A program made the translations under genes and the position numbers. Shown here piece after piece: positions 1 through 11,357 of a stretch of DNA of 28,146 bases. Where the stretch lies: the NCBI GenBank assembly GCA_000181795.3, contig CM012953.1, forward strand, positions 17,452,809 to 17,480,954. Direction: 5' to 3'. Each line of letters opens with the position of its first letter. Position 1 is the stretch's first letter. The notes under the pieces are model-generated. The model was given only the letters and a program-made list of their open reading frames with translations. It was not told where the DNA came from and did not search any database. Source of the DNA: Trichinella spiralis. Lineage: Eukaryota; Nematoda; Enoplea; Trichinellida; Trichinellidae.

Positions 1-1589
1 AAATGGAATTTTTAACCAATAAAATGAAAAAAAATATTACAGTTAATCACAAGGGGAAAGATTTGAATCAATGAGCAATTAGACAAGGAAAACCATTACG
101 AAAAAGACTTTACGGTCTAATAAAATAGCGAGATTACGGACTAATAAAATAGCGAGGACAACGACCAATAAATGAACAGTGGGACCGAATGGGAACAATT
201 GAGCCCAAGTGGGACCATCCCGTCTCTGAATTTTCAATGACTCTATAGAAATTAGTATTGCTCAGTTTAACTTCCTCTTTTCTACACCGTTTTCCTGATT
301 TGACAAAAATGATCTTTAACTATACATATTATTTTACAGATGAGCTTTGAATTACTTTTTTACACCTTAAGGCAGTTTATGCACTGCAGTAGTGGCTACA
401 ACCGTTATGCGAGACTATGGGTGATATTCATTGTTTTTACAACATGCATACGAATAAATATATGCATATTTGTTTGTTTGTTTACTATTTTGTTGATATC
501 TGATTTACATGATTTACAATAAATTTGTATGTGTAAAATTTTTATTCATAACGACTAATCAAAGCATTCCCTTAAACAATGGCGTACATACAAAAATGAA
601 ATTCAACAAATGTGAGATGAAAGAAACATTTAATATTTGGAAAAATACTGCCAACAAAAAAAATTTCTCACCGTTAAATGCTTCAAGGATGACGTGAAGT
701 GTTGGGCGGTTCCCTTATTTTCTCGTGTGTGTTCAGTGTTTCGCATATCAGGTTTCAAAGAGATGAAAATGGAAAATGATGAAATTCATTTTGTATCAAC
801 ACGAAGGCATTAAATAAAGTTAATTTATGGAGGTGTCTCACGCAAAGCGCTAAAAATCATGATAACAAATACTGGTTGAAAACAAAGCTGAAAAGAATGG
901 TTTAGCGAAGCGCATTATCTTTGTGATATCACAAGCAATCCATTTTTTCATTAGAGAGATTAGCCAGTTGCCGTAGTACAATCTCTGGAAATATTGAAAA
1001 GAATCTTTTCATCATTTTTTCATTATTATTGTATTCAGTATATTGGTATACATTGTGCATATTGTAATATAGTCCACATTTGTTTGTTGTTGTAAAATAA
1101 AATATTGTATGTAATATATTTGTCTACTGCTGATGCACGATGAACGAAAAGCTGAAAAGTTGGTATACAAAAATCATTGCTCAGTGATCAGGTTAGTTTG
1201 AAGAAAGATATTTAGAAAAAAAGTTCATCACCTGAAATAATCTTTTTTGAGAAGTAAAATGTGAAACTAAGAGGCCTTTTAAAAGCATTACTTTTATAGA
1301 CATTTCGACCTTAAAAAGAAAGTAAAAAATTAACGTTAGTAACATTTTTTAAAAATTACATTTACTACAAAACGAATGTTAAATGCCATAACAATTTAAC
1401 TCAGATTGTAAATTAATTAAATCAATGAATTCAAGGGTGAGATATTGATAAACAACCATTACTCAATAGCAGATGAACGTGGAATAACTAATAAAATTGC
1501 ATAATTCATCTGCCAACTAGTGTTCAACGTAGAATATCCTATAAGTGAACAGCTAATAAAAAAATTGGGGGAAAATTCTGAGCGGACAA
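1..1589. other. AT-rich intergenic DNA, no gene recognised
   Basis: Apart from the short tandem repeat at 110-181 I see no convincing gene here. The short open frames at 340-522 and 509-697 have AT-driven composition, are rich in Phe/Ile/Leu, and show no recognisable motif. Some stretches (about 690-960) are less AT-biased and could be old transposon debris, but I cannot name them. Confidence 0.5.
110..181. repeat. 24-bp tandem repeat, about three units
   Basis: Two near-identical 24-bp units (110-133 and 134-157) share TTACGG(T/A)CTAATAAAATAG and are followed by a diverged third unit (158-181, containing ACGACCAATAAA). The repeat is immediately followed by two copies of GTGGGACC about 35 bp apart. 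It looks like a degenerate minisatellite, possibly from the end of a mobile element. Confidence 0.7.
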
Positions 1590-1975
1590 CCACAGAACAA
1601 ACCGGGTGTTAGCCTGATTGAAACAGGCACCAAGGGAAGCTTATTTCAGTACTATAAGCAAAAGTGGATGACCGATGAGAGACTGTCGCTCTGGAATGTG
1701 CATAATGTAAATATTAGAACCGATAACCACTTGAAACGCTGGCATAATCAGCTCAACAAAAAAGCGGGTGGAAACAAACTTGGGTTTAACAAGCTATTTA
1801 TTCCAACTCCGGATAGAAGAGCAGAGTGTAATGGAAACTTTAATCAATCAGCTGCTATCAGGAAACCTTGCCGCTAATGACTTTACTTATTGATGCTATT
1901 GTCTGTTATTTACTGTTGATATTGCTGTTGTTGAACATTGAAAAATAAAAAATTACTTCACTGTATTTGTTGACC
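1590..1975 (+). mobile_element. Decayed Mutator-like transposase fragment (copy A)
   Basis: This is a DNA-transposon relic. A 69-codon frame (1668-1877) reads W-M-T-D-E-R-L-S-L-W-N-V-H-N, then R-T-D-N-H-L and W-H-N-Q-L-N-K-K-A-G. This resembles, from memory, the C-terminal part of MULE-type transposases found in many animal genomes. The frame lacks the catalytic part and is a fragment. Its 3' side, ending near TTTGTTGAC at about 1975, also matches the inverse complement of 27447-28085, where a second damaged copy lies. The shared non-coding tail shows that both copies derive from one element family. The family name is an inference; shared ancestry of the two copies is seen directly. Confidence 0.6.
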
Positions 1976-2497
1976 GGTTGCTATCTCATTTCATTCAAAT
2001 TCACTGTGCTACTATAATAATAGAATATAGAAAAATAAAAGAACGGTATTATGAGAAAAATAGTTAATTATATGTATTGTTATTACATGAAAGATGACAA
2101 ATATTTTAGAAAAAACAATTTTTATACGAATGAGAAAACTTCCTTGTTTTTGATAAAAGTAAATTTAATGAAACTTTGGAAATGATGAAGTTATTACGTC
2201 ATTATGAGAACACCATTTCCAACAAAACTAATAAGAAAACACTTCAAAAATCCTGACCGAAAAAAAAACATCCCTGAGTTCGTGTAGCATTTTATTGTGC
2301 ATCCATTTACGCTGAAGTGAAAATTTCATTGCAAAATTACTTTTTGCATCTTGTTTCAGTTTATGCTAACGAAGATAATAAAAGAAAATTGATTTTTTTA
2401 AAATGTGAACTTCAACTATGTTGAACTAAATATTTAGATTTGAAGTTTTTCATTATCAAATAACTAGAGTGAAAATTTTAATAAAATGAAAGTTAAC

Positions 2498-2535
<38 letters not shown>

Positions 2536-2601
2536 AATCATTAGCAATCATTTTTATCATTATGCAAAATGCGTTCAGTAAATAAATAAATAGTGAAAAT
2601 T
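1976..2601. other. AT-rich intergenic DNA
   Basis: No gene seen. It holds an (AT)16 microsatellite at 2501-2532. TTTATT at 2291-2296 reads AATAAA on the minus strand, about 300 nt downstream of the 263-aa ORF's stop, and could be its poly(A) signal. Confidence 0.5.
2501..2532. repeat. (AT)16 microsatellite
   Basis: Uninterrupted AT dinucleotide run of 32 bp. It lies just downstream (in minus-strand terms) of the 263-aa ORF's stop codon. Self-complementary, so it may extrude as a hairpin and vary in length between individuals. Confidence 0.95.
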
Positions 2602-3393
2602 TCAACAGTTACTGGAGAAGAATAGTGAATGTCGACTAGATGTTAAGTTTTCATTAACCGATTGCAACCATCGTAAAATGATGTTCTCTTTCTCTTGTTG
2701 AGATACGGCACCAGTGCTCATGTTGTTGGTTTGTTTGGAATTGGATAAATTGTTCTCTCGGTGTTGGGGAATTGTTGAAGAGTTGAAATTTTCCATCAGA
2801 GTATGTTCAGCGATGAATTTCGATACGGATATCAAATTTTGCCAAAGCATTTGTTGACGCCTATGAAAAGCCAACAAACATTCAACGCTTACAGAACGAC
2901 GGAGCTGGTGATCATTTCCAACGGCCACATTCGAATTTGAATACCAACAAGCGTTGGGCGCTTTCAAAGAGACGGTCGATTTGTTTTCGTTGGAAAAACT
3001 GAACAGCTCATTGGATGGACATTCGAACAATTTCATGCTGAACATTGAATTGCACGGACTGAGCGGATCGATTGCGACTTTCTTCTTTTCTGCAAAATTT
3101 GACAAACTGTTGCTGCGCAAAAATGCAAATTCGCCAAATTTAAATTTTGGACAATCGTTGATTGGAAAATGCTTTGAGCTGTTCGTTTCGAGCATTTTTT
3201 CCAAAACGAATCCCCGTCTATCGTTGATAGAAGCTTTACCAATCTTGTCGTTGATTTTCAGCGATTCATGTGAAGCTACACTGGAGACGGAGAACAACGT
3301 CGATGTGGTCAGCAAAGAATCTCGGCTAGCGGACTTTTGGCTCATGGGCGTTGTACTCACAGAAAGAAATTTCCCATCCATTGGAGTTTCCAT
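2602..3393 (-). CDS. Unrecognised serine-rich protein, 263 aa
   Basis: Single open frame from ATG at 3393 to TGA at 2602-2604. Upstream in the same frame lie a stop codon and a run of seven Glu codons (the TTC repeat at 3406-3426 read in reverse), so the ATG at 3393 is the first in frame. I do not recognise the family. The protein is hydrophilic and rich in Ser and Asn, with no signal peptide or membrane segment, and looks mostly disordered. The most structured-looking part is around residues 165-200, where R-R-S-V-S-V-E-C-L-L-A-F-H-R-R precedes an amphipathic stretch; R-R-S-V-S would suit a basophilic kinase. The C-terminus has I-I-L-R-W-L-Q-S-V. The region is markedly less AT-rich than its surroundings, which supports coding. 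The overlapping plus-strand frame (2954-3574) is probably a shadow. Flanking introns or exons cannot be excluded. Confidence 0.6.
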   Translation of the reverse strand: METPMDGKFLSVSTTPMSQKSASRDSLLTTSTLFSVSSVASHESLKINDKIGKASINDRRGFVLEKMLETNSSKHFPINDCPKFKFGEFAFLRSNSLSNFAEKKKVAIDPLSPCNSMFSMKLFECPSNELFSFSNENKSTVSLKAPNACWYSNSNVAVGNDHQLRRSVSVECLLAFHRRQQMLWQNLISVSKFIAEHTLMENFNSSTIPQHRENNLSNSKQTNNMSTGAVSQQEKENIILRWLQSVNENLTSSRHSLFFSSNC

Positions 3394-6004
3394 TTTTCTT
3401 TCCTGTTCTTCTTCTTCTTCTTCTTCTAATTATACTACTGTTACAGTTACATCCAACTTGACAATCAGATATGAAATTTCTCTTTTTAAACCTATTGGCC
3501 AACAATTTTGTTCTGAAACTGAAATTCAGCTCGAACTGACTGGCAAATTTAAAACTGTTAATTTGAACCAATAGCTGCGGCGATGAATTTCTGATTTGCC
3601 GTTGTTGTTCTTGTTAAGCTGAAAAAGCTTCAATTTTCGAATTTTTCATTTTCAATCAAGCAAATTCGTCTTATTGATCCAAACAAAACGTCATCAAATA
3701 AGAACAGCACGACGGCCAATGATAAACGTTTGTTCATTTGCACAATTTTTGATCAACACTGCTGAAAATTGTAATCGATCAATTCAAAAAACCAACGGCT
3801 TTAAGCTTAACTCTACCCCATGCAGAGAACTTTTTCACATCGTTGATCACATTTGAAAACCATTTCTAGGGAAATTGAGTTGGAAAAAAATAAAATAAAA
3901 TAATCAAATCTATTATTCGATAAATTGATTGTATGAGCAAAAGGAAAATGAGAAGGAAATTCTTACTACATCAAATAAACCTCTACATTGATCTAAGCAT
4001 CATGCAACTTTCCAATGAATAAGTTATTTATTTAATTTCCCTTATCCTCTTATTATAAAATTATTCCTATTTAAATATTTACTGTAAAAGAAATTAAATA
4101 TTATTTCAATTTTACAAAAAAAAAATATATGCATAAACAATAATACATTTGACTTAATGAAATTTATCTAAAAATATTTTTAATTATAATAAATCTTCTC
4201 TCTTCAATTATCTCACCAATATTATTTATACATTTCAATATAATTAATTTAAAAAAGACGCGCTATATAAAATAAATCAAGAAATTGTTTATAAAATTCC
4301 CCTTCAGCATCAGGCAATTTTATAAATTTGTCAAAGCATAATGCGTAAATTAAAAAGAAGTTCCATTACTTGTCTGCAAAATTATTCAAACTAGAATTTT
4401 TAAATAAACTATAAATTACTTTTATAATGCAATTTATGCATTTTAGATTTAAAAAGTTTCTTTTAATAGCTTAATTCCTCAACATATGCGGGAAAAAAGA
4501 TATCTTTAATATCTGAAAGCTCACCTCGAGGCAAAACAAAGCATATCAAAGATAAACAACCAAATTAAAAGTTATTTAAAGAGAATAATTGAAGGAAATT
4601 ATAAATGCTGAAACTTAGCTATGAAAACAAGAGCTGTCATTTAAATTATTGATTACTGTTGTACATTTAATTACATGTGCAAAATGAAACTTTTAAGAAT
4701 GACTTGTTAAAAACGAAACTTTTGATCACTAATAAATTAAAAAGTTTCATTTCGAAAGTAATTATAAAAATTATTTCTGTTTCATTGTTACTTGTGTAAT
4801 TTAAATTTTCGTCATTTATATTCAGTGTAAAAAATAATTTAAAATATTATTAAAAATCAAACTCATTTCCACATTTCATTTCACCTCTATCAAGAAGAAA
4901 ATAGAAAAAAAGTATTTAATTTTTCTTTTTATTTTAAACAAAGTAGAGCAATAAATAGGGCAGATATAATCATTGTAAAATATTTATTATAACAATTTCC
5001 CAGTAATGGATTCTACTTCTACTCATGCCAAATGACCCTGGCAAAGTGAAATTAGTTATTCCATCTAATTCCACTGAAAATAAATTATAATTTTGAGGAA
5101 GAAAAAAAGCTGATAAAAATCAACGGATGATAGCTGCATCTACACCTACTCCCCGTCTGTATATGGGCATCATACATTAACAACAACGTATAACAGCATT
5201 CTCAATTCACTATGCATTATTTATGCAAGTTATTGGATATCGCTTTAATATTCAAATGTCTCAAAGTTGGTTGAAATTTTAAATAATTGAGTTTTACGTA
5301 CGCTGCTAACATGTCGAACAAATTCCACGTCTGCTTTCTGATCTTCTAAATATCGGTATTATTTAATTAATATACTACATTGGTAATAAAGTATTTCAAA
5401 CAGATATACTTACATAATAATTTCGAACTTTATTTAAATTTTCCTTTTGACCTAATTCAAAATTTATACAACTGCATTCTAATTCAAATGTCAACTTTTC
5501 AACTTTATTAAGCATCACAGAATTTTAATATTTGTGAAACCTAGTTTCAAACTTTGAACGTTAGTTTTATTCAAATGAACAATTTTTTAGTTCACATGTA
5601 TCTTTCGTAAACAATAAAAGAATAATTTATTTGTTTACAGTGGTTATTTGATGATGAATATTTGGTATGATAGATAATATGTACATTTTGCATTAATTTA
5701 CTGTTTGCTACTGCCATTATCATTTTCAAAATTCTGCATTTTCAGTTGAATAGAAAATTTAAATGCAGATTTTCTACATGTAATAGGTAGATTTATAATT
5801 TATCAACTGATGCATTCATTCATTTATTTACTAATTGCTGTTTATAATATTTAAAGATTCTTCATCTAAAGTTGTCCAAAGTAATAGTTGTTGTAAGAAA
5901 AAGAAAAAACTTTAACCATCAATGGGCACCTTTTCCATTTAAATTCAAGCAAAGTCAATATAAAGAAAATTTAATAAAACCATGAAAAAAAAACAATAAA
6001 CAAT
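3394..6004. other. Long AT-rich intergenic region
   Basis: About 2.6 kb with no supported gene. The left 200 bp probably contain the 5' UTR and promoter of the 263-aa ORF. The rest, from about 3880, is extremely AT-rich with frequent stops in all frames. TTTATT at 5823-5828 reads AATAAA on the minus strand about 180 nt past the HELQ stop codon and is a candidate poly(A) signal for that gene. Confidence 0.55.
3406..3426. repeat. (TTC)7 microsatellite
   Basis: Seven TTC units just upstream of the 263-aa minus-strand ORF. On the minus strand they read as GAA codons in frame with that ORF, but after a stop codon and before its first ATG, so they are probably 5' UTR. Confidence 0.9.
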
Positions 6005-9000
6005 TTAAACTGATTCACGAAGGGTAGAAACAATTTCATCAACGCTTACATCAGACGAGTCCTGCTTGCCGAGCACCTCTTCAGCTTGCTCCATCAATGC
6101 TTCCACTTTTTCATTCAAAATCATCTTAAAAAATAATATAAATTTGAATATTTAAAATTAAAAGATGCATCGTCAACTTTAGCGCTGCTGATCATTTGAG
6201 CTGCCTGTTTCATTGACAAATGGTCCACAGAACTAATGAGTGTCAAAACGTCTGAACGAGCAACAGAAGCTACAGTAGTGAAACCAGCATTGTACAATTG
6301 TAAAGCTCGAGCCTGAAGCAGAACAGTCATCTTTACTGGAAGAAAATTTAAATAATTCATCACTTTTTGAACTCCTTGAATTTCCATCAGCGGAACAAGT
6401 TCAGCCCGGACACAATATGCCAACGCACGGGAGAAATCACTCAGCAAACTTTTCAAAGCCCACAAATCTTCCATTTGCTAAAAATTTTAAATTTTAAAAA
6501 GTTAATAAGAAAAACAATTTTTTTTAAAGAACAATTTCAAATATTCACTTCACAAAAACGTAATAGACTTGATGCAAAACTGGCAGCAGATTGGATAAGA
6601 TGCTGAATGTAGCCTCGTGAAACTGCGAAAGCAGCGGCTACATCCCATAAATTATGTTGATTCCAAATTTGTCGAAGAATCAAGGCCGCATAAACTCTAT
6701 TCAATGTCGACAAATTCAATAACTTTTTAGAAATAAAATATTTATCAGATTAGATAATGTAATAATGGTAATAAATAAAAATTTACATCTTTCGAAGCCG
6801 CAATTCCTTGCTTGCGCTTTATAATGTAACACATGTCAATTCCAAATGCTTCGAGCATTTTCATTTCACATTTATCTAATTTGTTATACTAGAGAAATTT
6901 AAACTTTTGAGTAAATAAAATAAAATAAAATAAAATAAAATTAATATGCAAGCAAGCAAGATTAAAAAAAGAGACAAACTTACTTCGTTGTAAAACGCAT
7001 CCCATGAAATATTAAGTTCTTCTTGATTTGTGTAAGGTATTGAACAGTAAATTAAATGCAAGCGCGTTGTTAGCATCATAGACTGGCTAGCTATTGTCAA
7101 ATCGGAATAAACTTGCTTTGAAATTTGAATATCAATACCACCTATAAAAAATAAAGTCAATAAGAACAAATTTATTTCTGTGCTGTAATTTTACTTTTAC
7201 AAACAGCTTTGCCAAAATTGGTAATCTGCACCACGATTGAATCCGATGAAAAGGTGGTTTTATTTTTTCTATTAATCAAAATAAATCCTTCATTGACTAA
7301 ATATCGCAGTGAATCTTCAAACAAATCTGTTGGTGAAATTTCAGATGAATTTTTGAATTGAATATAAAACAACGTCTTCTTGAAAAAAGCAATCAAATCT
7401 GCTTTTGAGCAAATCATCTACAAATCAATATTTTAAATTTTTTAAATAGATTGCTTTTTCTCTTTCATCATCTTGCCTACCTCTAAACCAATGATGCTGA
7501 GAAGTAAATTTTTTAATCCGCGTCCATTGTCGTCCATCAAACTACTGCGACATTGCTCTGTAACGTTGGTCAACAGTTCTTCCAACTTTTTTCAATAGAA
7601 TATTCATAAATTTCACATTAATTTGAATAATGACAATAACTCACCTGATCCTTCTGATTCCGTTGTATGACAGTAACACTTTCCCCTGAATCGTCCAAGC
7701 CAGCACGACCGGCACGTCCAGTCATCTGTGTGTACTCTTGTTTCATTATTGGTCTATTGCCAATAGTTAAACTTCGAAGAATGACCCTAAATTAATGTTA
7801 AATTATTTATAAAATATGGAATGAAAAAAAGCTATATGAGCGTTATTAACACACTAGAAATGGAATTTTTATATTAAAATTAAAATTGAGAAAACCTTTT
7901 CGCTGGAAGATTGACACCGGCAGCAAGAGTCGACGTACAACAAAGTACGCAAAGAGTGCCTTCAAGGAATGCATCTTGAATCAATCGGCGCTCGTCCGTA
8001 GTCAAACCAGAATGATGATAAGCCAAACCATAAGGTATACATCGCTTTTGAATGCTGCACAATTTTCTACCACATTCCTCAAGCATATCTTCAAGCAGCT
8101 TACGTTTCTCTTTGCTCTTGTGGTCAGTTAGCTCACTGAAATTTCTTTATTGCTTTTTGTTTTTTGAAATACAATGCAACCATACAACTAATCTAACCTG
8201 GGTAAAGTCTGGGAAAGCATGATACAAACATTTTCAGCACTCTTCTTTGTCGGACAAAAAACAAGACAAGAAGCCGAAGGAATAACTTCATTGACCAAAA
8301 ATGACAAATTATCTGGATCCCTAGATTTTTGCTATAAATGTTAAATGAACAGTTAGTTTTAAATATTTATCAATGAAAGCTGATAAAATTTGCACCGCTG
8401 TAGGTAAATGACGATAAAACTCTAATAAACTATCACGACAGTTGATGTTGGAATTCACTTTATACAAAATATTTTCTACTTTTACATATTCTGTAAGGCT
8501 GACCTGAAATTCAATTCAACAATTGAAATTTTGAATTCTGAATTAGAAAGCAATAAAAACATTACTGGTCTGAAGTTAGCCGTAAATAAATCAGCTTTCA
8601 AAAACGTTGTAAGATCTTCCAAATTGCTAAGTGTGGCACTAATTCCAATCAACTGGCAATTTTCTAAAAATAAAATATAGTAAGGTAAACAAATTGAACA
8701 GTTTAAATCGCAAAATTTAAATACGAGCACAATAGAGTAGTTTGGAAATGAGTTGTTCCAAAGCGGCTCCGCGATTTCCTCCTACACCAATAAGATGAAG
8801 CTGGAATTTTCAATGAAACTTAGTCACCGATTTTCCTCATCAAAAAAAATTAAATTTACTTACTTCATCGACAATTACCAAACCTAAATTTCCAATTTTT
8901 TTGGATTCAAACAAACTGTTAACTAATGCCTGCGCCTTTTCAATAGTCGACACGTAAACGGATTTTTTTCTTCGCCTTTTAATTGGCGGAATGCGCCCCT

Positions 9001-10077
9001 TGTTGGATGCATACTCTTCTACCAAAAACTCTAAATCCAAGCCGAGCGGCAATAGACCTTTTACCTGTAATTTTACAAATCAATAAAATAATTAAATGAT
9101 CACGTATTAAACATACTTCAAAGCATTAAAAAGAAAATTTAATTGTTCCTAATGAATAAAATTTACAGTTCATTACATCGTAAAAATGTGTAAAAATACT
9201 ATTTTTCTTAATTGTAAATATCTAACAAAAGTTAAACAATGCAAATTTTAATTTACTTTTTCCTGAACTATAGAGACATATGGCAAAACAAATAATGCAT
9301 CTTTCTGCTGACAAAGTAGCTGCTTCAAAATTAAAATTTCAGCCAATAATGTCTTCCCTCCGCCGGTTGGTAAGGTAATTATCAAATTTCGACCAGAAAC
9401 AATGCTCGGATGAGATAAAACAGCTTTTTGCCAATCTAAATGAGAAATAAAATTCAGTTTTTCTTTCAAAAACAACAAACCATTAGCAGAGATTGTAATT
9501 TCTTAGTATTAACCAAATATTGTTTCCAGGCAATTTATTAGCGGGACACTGATAGTCAAATTTGAAATTAATTAGGAACAACACCGATGGCACTCGAGGA
9601 AAAATGTAGAAAATTTGCAAATTCATGTCTTTTCCATTCACGAAAAATTCCATAGGAATTTATTAATAATTAAATGAAAATAGAAGCAACAATTTTAAGC
9701 AAAATACTGGAATTTTAATTACCGTACAGGGAAGAAATACCACGATGCTTTTTCAAAGCTTCGATCAAATTTGAAGGCAAGCCATATATAGCTTCTTCTT
9801 CAGACTGAGGTCGCACAGCGTTTGCTTGAAAACGTTGATAAAGTTGACTTTGAAAACTGCATGTCCTCTTTTCATCTGGAGGATCCAATTCAGAATTTTC
9901 AGATGAAATAACAGATGTAAAAACTGGAACAGAGTCAATGAAAAAGGAGTCATCAAATTCCTAAATGTTGTTTTTTCAGCCTTGATAAATAGCGATTACC
10001 CATTTAAACAAAACCTCAATAACGCCGTCTGATTTCATCCCCAAGCTTGAAAAGTCATCACACACAGAATTATGCAT
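6005..10077 (-). CDS. HELQ: HELQ-type superfamily 2 DNA helicase, 18 exons
   Basis: DNA-repair helicase (HELQ/Hel308 family; unwinds forked DNA and acts with RAD51 paralogues and in end joining). Proposed exons (minus, 5' to 3'): 10077-10000, 9960-9723, 9435-9257, 9064-8864, 8800-8725, 8663-8566, 8503-8396, 8331-8198, 8135-7896, 7786-7645, 7585-7481, 7417-7195, 7141-6984, 6888-6787, 6722-6549, 6477-6364, 6312-6178, 6124-6005; 2625 nt, 874 aa, all junctions in phase. Visible motifs: Walker A PTGGGKT (about 128-134), DELH split across exons (231-234), SAT (266-268), YHHSGLT in helicase domain 2, and [10 protein letters not shown] (471-480). The C-terminal winged-helix and helix-hairpin-helix parts are complete, with RGYIQ and SSAKM matching human HELQ. 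Human HELQ is about 1,100 aa; here the low-conservation N-terminus is short. The start is the least certain point: ATG 10077 lies inside an open frame, and upstream exons may have been missed. Confidence 0.93.
6916..6941. repeat. (TAAAA)n microsatellite in a HELQ intron
   Basis: About five TAAAA units in the intron between the exons ending at 6984 and starting at 6888, close to the acceptor side. On the gene strand it is a T-rich run that may serve as the polypyrimidine tract. Confidence 0.85.
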
Positions 10078-10103
10078 TACAGCTGTCAGAAAATCTAAAT
10101 TCG

Positions 10104-11357
10104 CTGTAATAATAAAGTTAGAAAACGAAACAAATTTAAAATGAAATCTTAAACAAATATGTTTAACTTAACGTTCAAATAATAGGTTTCCAAACAAAAT
10201 AAAATAAACGTTTAAAAATTCAAACTTTTGTAAAAATTGTCAAGTTCTATTTCATTAAAATGGAAATTATCAATAATATCAAATGTCGTTTGATAAAATA
10301 CCCAAAATCAGCTAATTATGACAGTCATATTTTTTACATTAAATTTTTGATTAATTATATTTTTTGCTTAATTTAAAAGCATTATTAAAAGTTCATTGTT
10401 TTAATGATTAAAAAAGAAAATAAAATCATGCAATTTTTAAGCCTAAATTAAAATAATGCACTATATTTCAATAAAATTATTTTACTAGAAATAATTTCAT
10501 GCGTCTCATTGTTTTCTTCAATGAAATTATTTGTAAACAGACACTATGAGACTCTAGCGCTCGTTTTTAAACTTTGCTCGCCATGTGGCGCTAGTAGTCA
10601 ATGAAGGATTAACCATTTAACCAAAAGAGAAAGTGTATCACGATGATTATTCATTGATTTCATTTAAAGATAAAATTTAAAAATTTAATACTTAATATAA
10701 AAAATAAAACAATGCAGTAAATTTTTATTGTTTACACAGTACAATGACAACACAACAATACTGTAGAAAATCAAGATTCAGTTTGGTTCATTTATATATT
10801 TTGGAAATAGCAAAACGCTTAAATTAAAGAATTGTAGTCTTTATAATATTATTTTTCTTTTATAGTATAAATTAAAAAATTTTTTAAAGTAAAATTCGTC
10901 TATAAAATTTGCTCTAATTAAAAAGTAATTTTTTTACTTAAGTTAAAAAATGCATATGTATAAATAAGTTTTGCATGCTATTTACTATTTATAATTTTAT
11001 TTTCAGTAAAATGATTCATAAAGTTTTTAAATTTATTTAAAAATTACGTACAAATAATTTCCTACAGTATAGTGTCATGATAAATTAAATTGATAAATAT
11101 TTTGATAATAAATAGTCTTTTATTAATTTAAAATTTATATAATTATTTTTTAAAATTAAATAGATATAAAGTTACATATTCAGGTTCATATAGTGTTCTA
11201 GCCTTGGGCAAAGAACTTGCTTGTCAGGTCGTATGCAAAATATAATACGCATTTCGTTAGTTACTTTGGTATCGTTGGAGTGCGATTCTTAGCAGTGGTT
11301 CATTTGCTTGGTTTGTCGCTGTGCTTGTTGCCGCCATTTTATTGAACTCAATTCACT
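10104..11357. other. Divergent intergenic/promoter region between HELQ and DDX6
   Basis: Head-to-head spacing of about 1.25 kb. Most is extremely AT-rich. The exception is 10489-10611, a less AT-rich patch with several inverted repeats (listed separately). At 11195-11357 composition rises again; this is the probable 5' UTR of the DDX6 gene and includes GCCGCCATTTT about 25 nt before the start codon, which resembles a YY1-type CCGCCAT motif. No TATA box is convincing against the AT background. Confidence 0.55.
10489..10594. other. Cluster of interleaved inverted repeats
   Basis: Three pairs of perfect complementary arms lie within 106 bp. Arm A AAATAATTTCAT (10489-10500) pairs with 10521-10532. 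Arm B GTCTCAT (10503-10509) pairs with ATGAGAC (10546-10552). Arm C CTAGCGC (10554-10560) pairs with GCGCTAG (10588-10594). B starts inside the A loop and ends outside it, so A and B cannot nest and would form a pseudoknot-like arrangement in RNA; C is a separate stem. No open frame or known RNA family recognised. It could be a regulatory element of the divergent promoter, an unannotated RNA, or a MITE remnant. Confidence 0.5.

Noticed and set aside
340-697. Two overlapping 60-codon plus-strand frames
   Set aside because: No motif, AT-driven composition, and no splice or start context that would make them exons.
2954-3574. 206-codon plus-strand open frame
   Set aside because: It is antisense to the 263-aa minus-strand frame, begins inside it and has no recognised motif. 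The minus-strand frame has the better-defined start with an upstream stop, so I treat the plus frame as a shadow.
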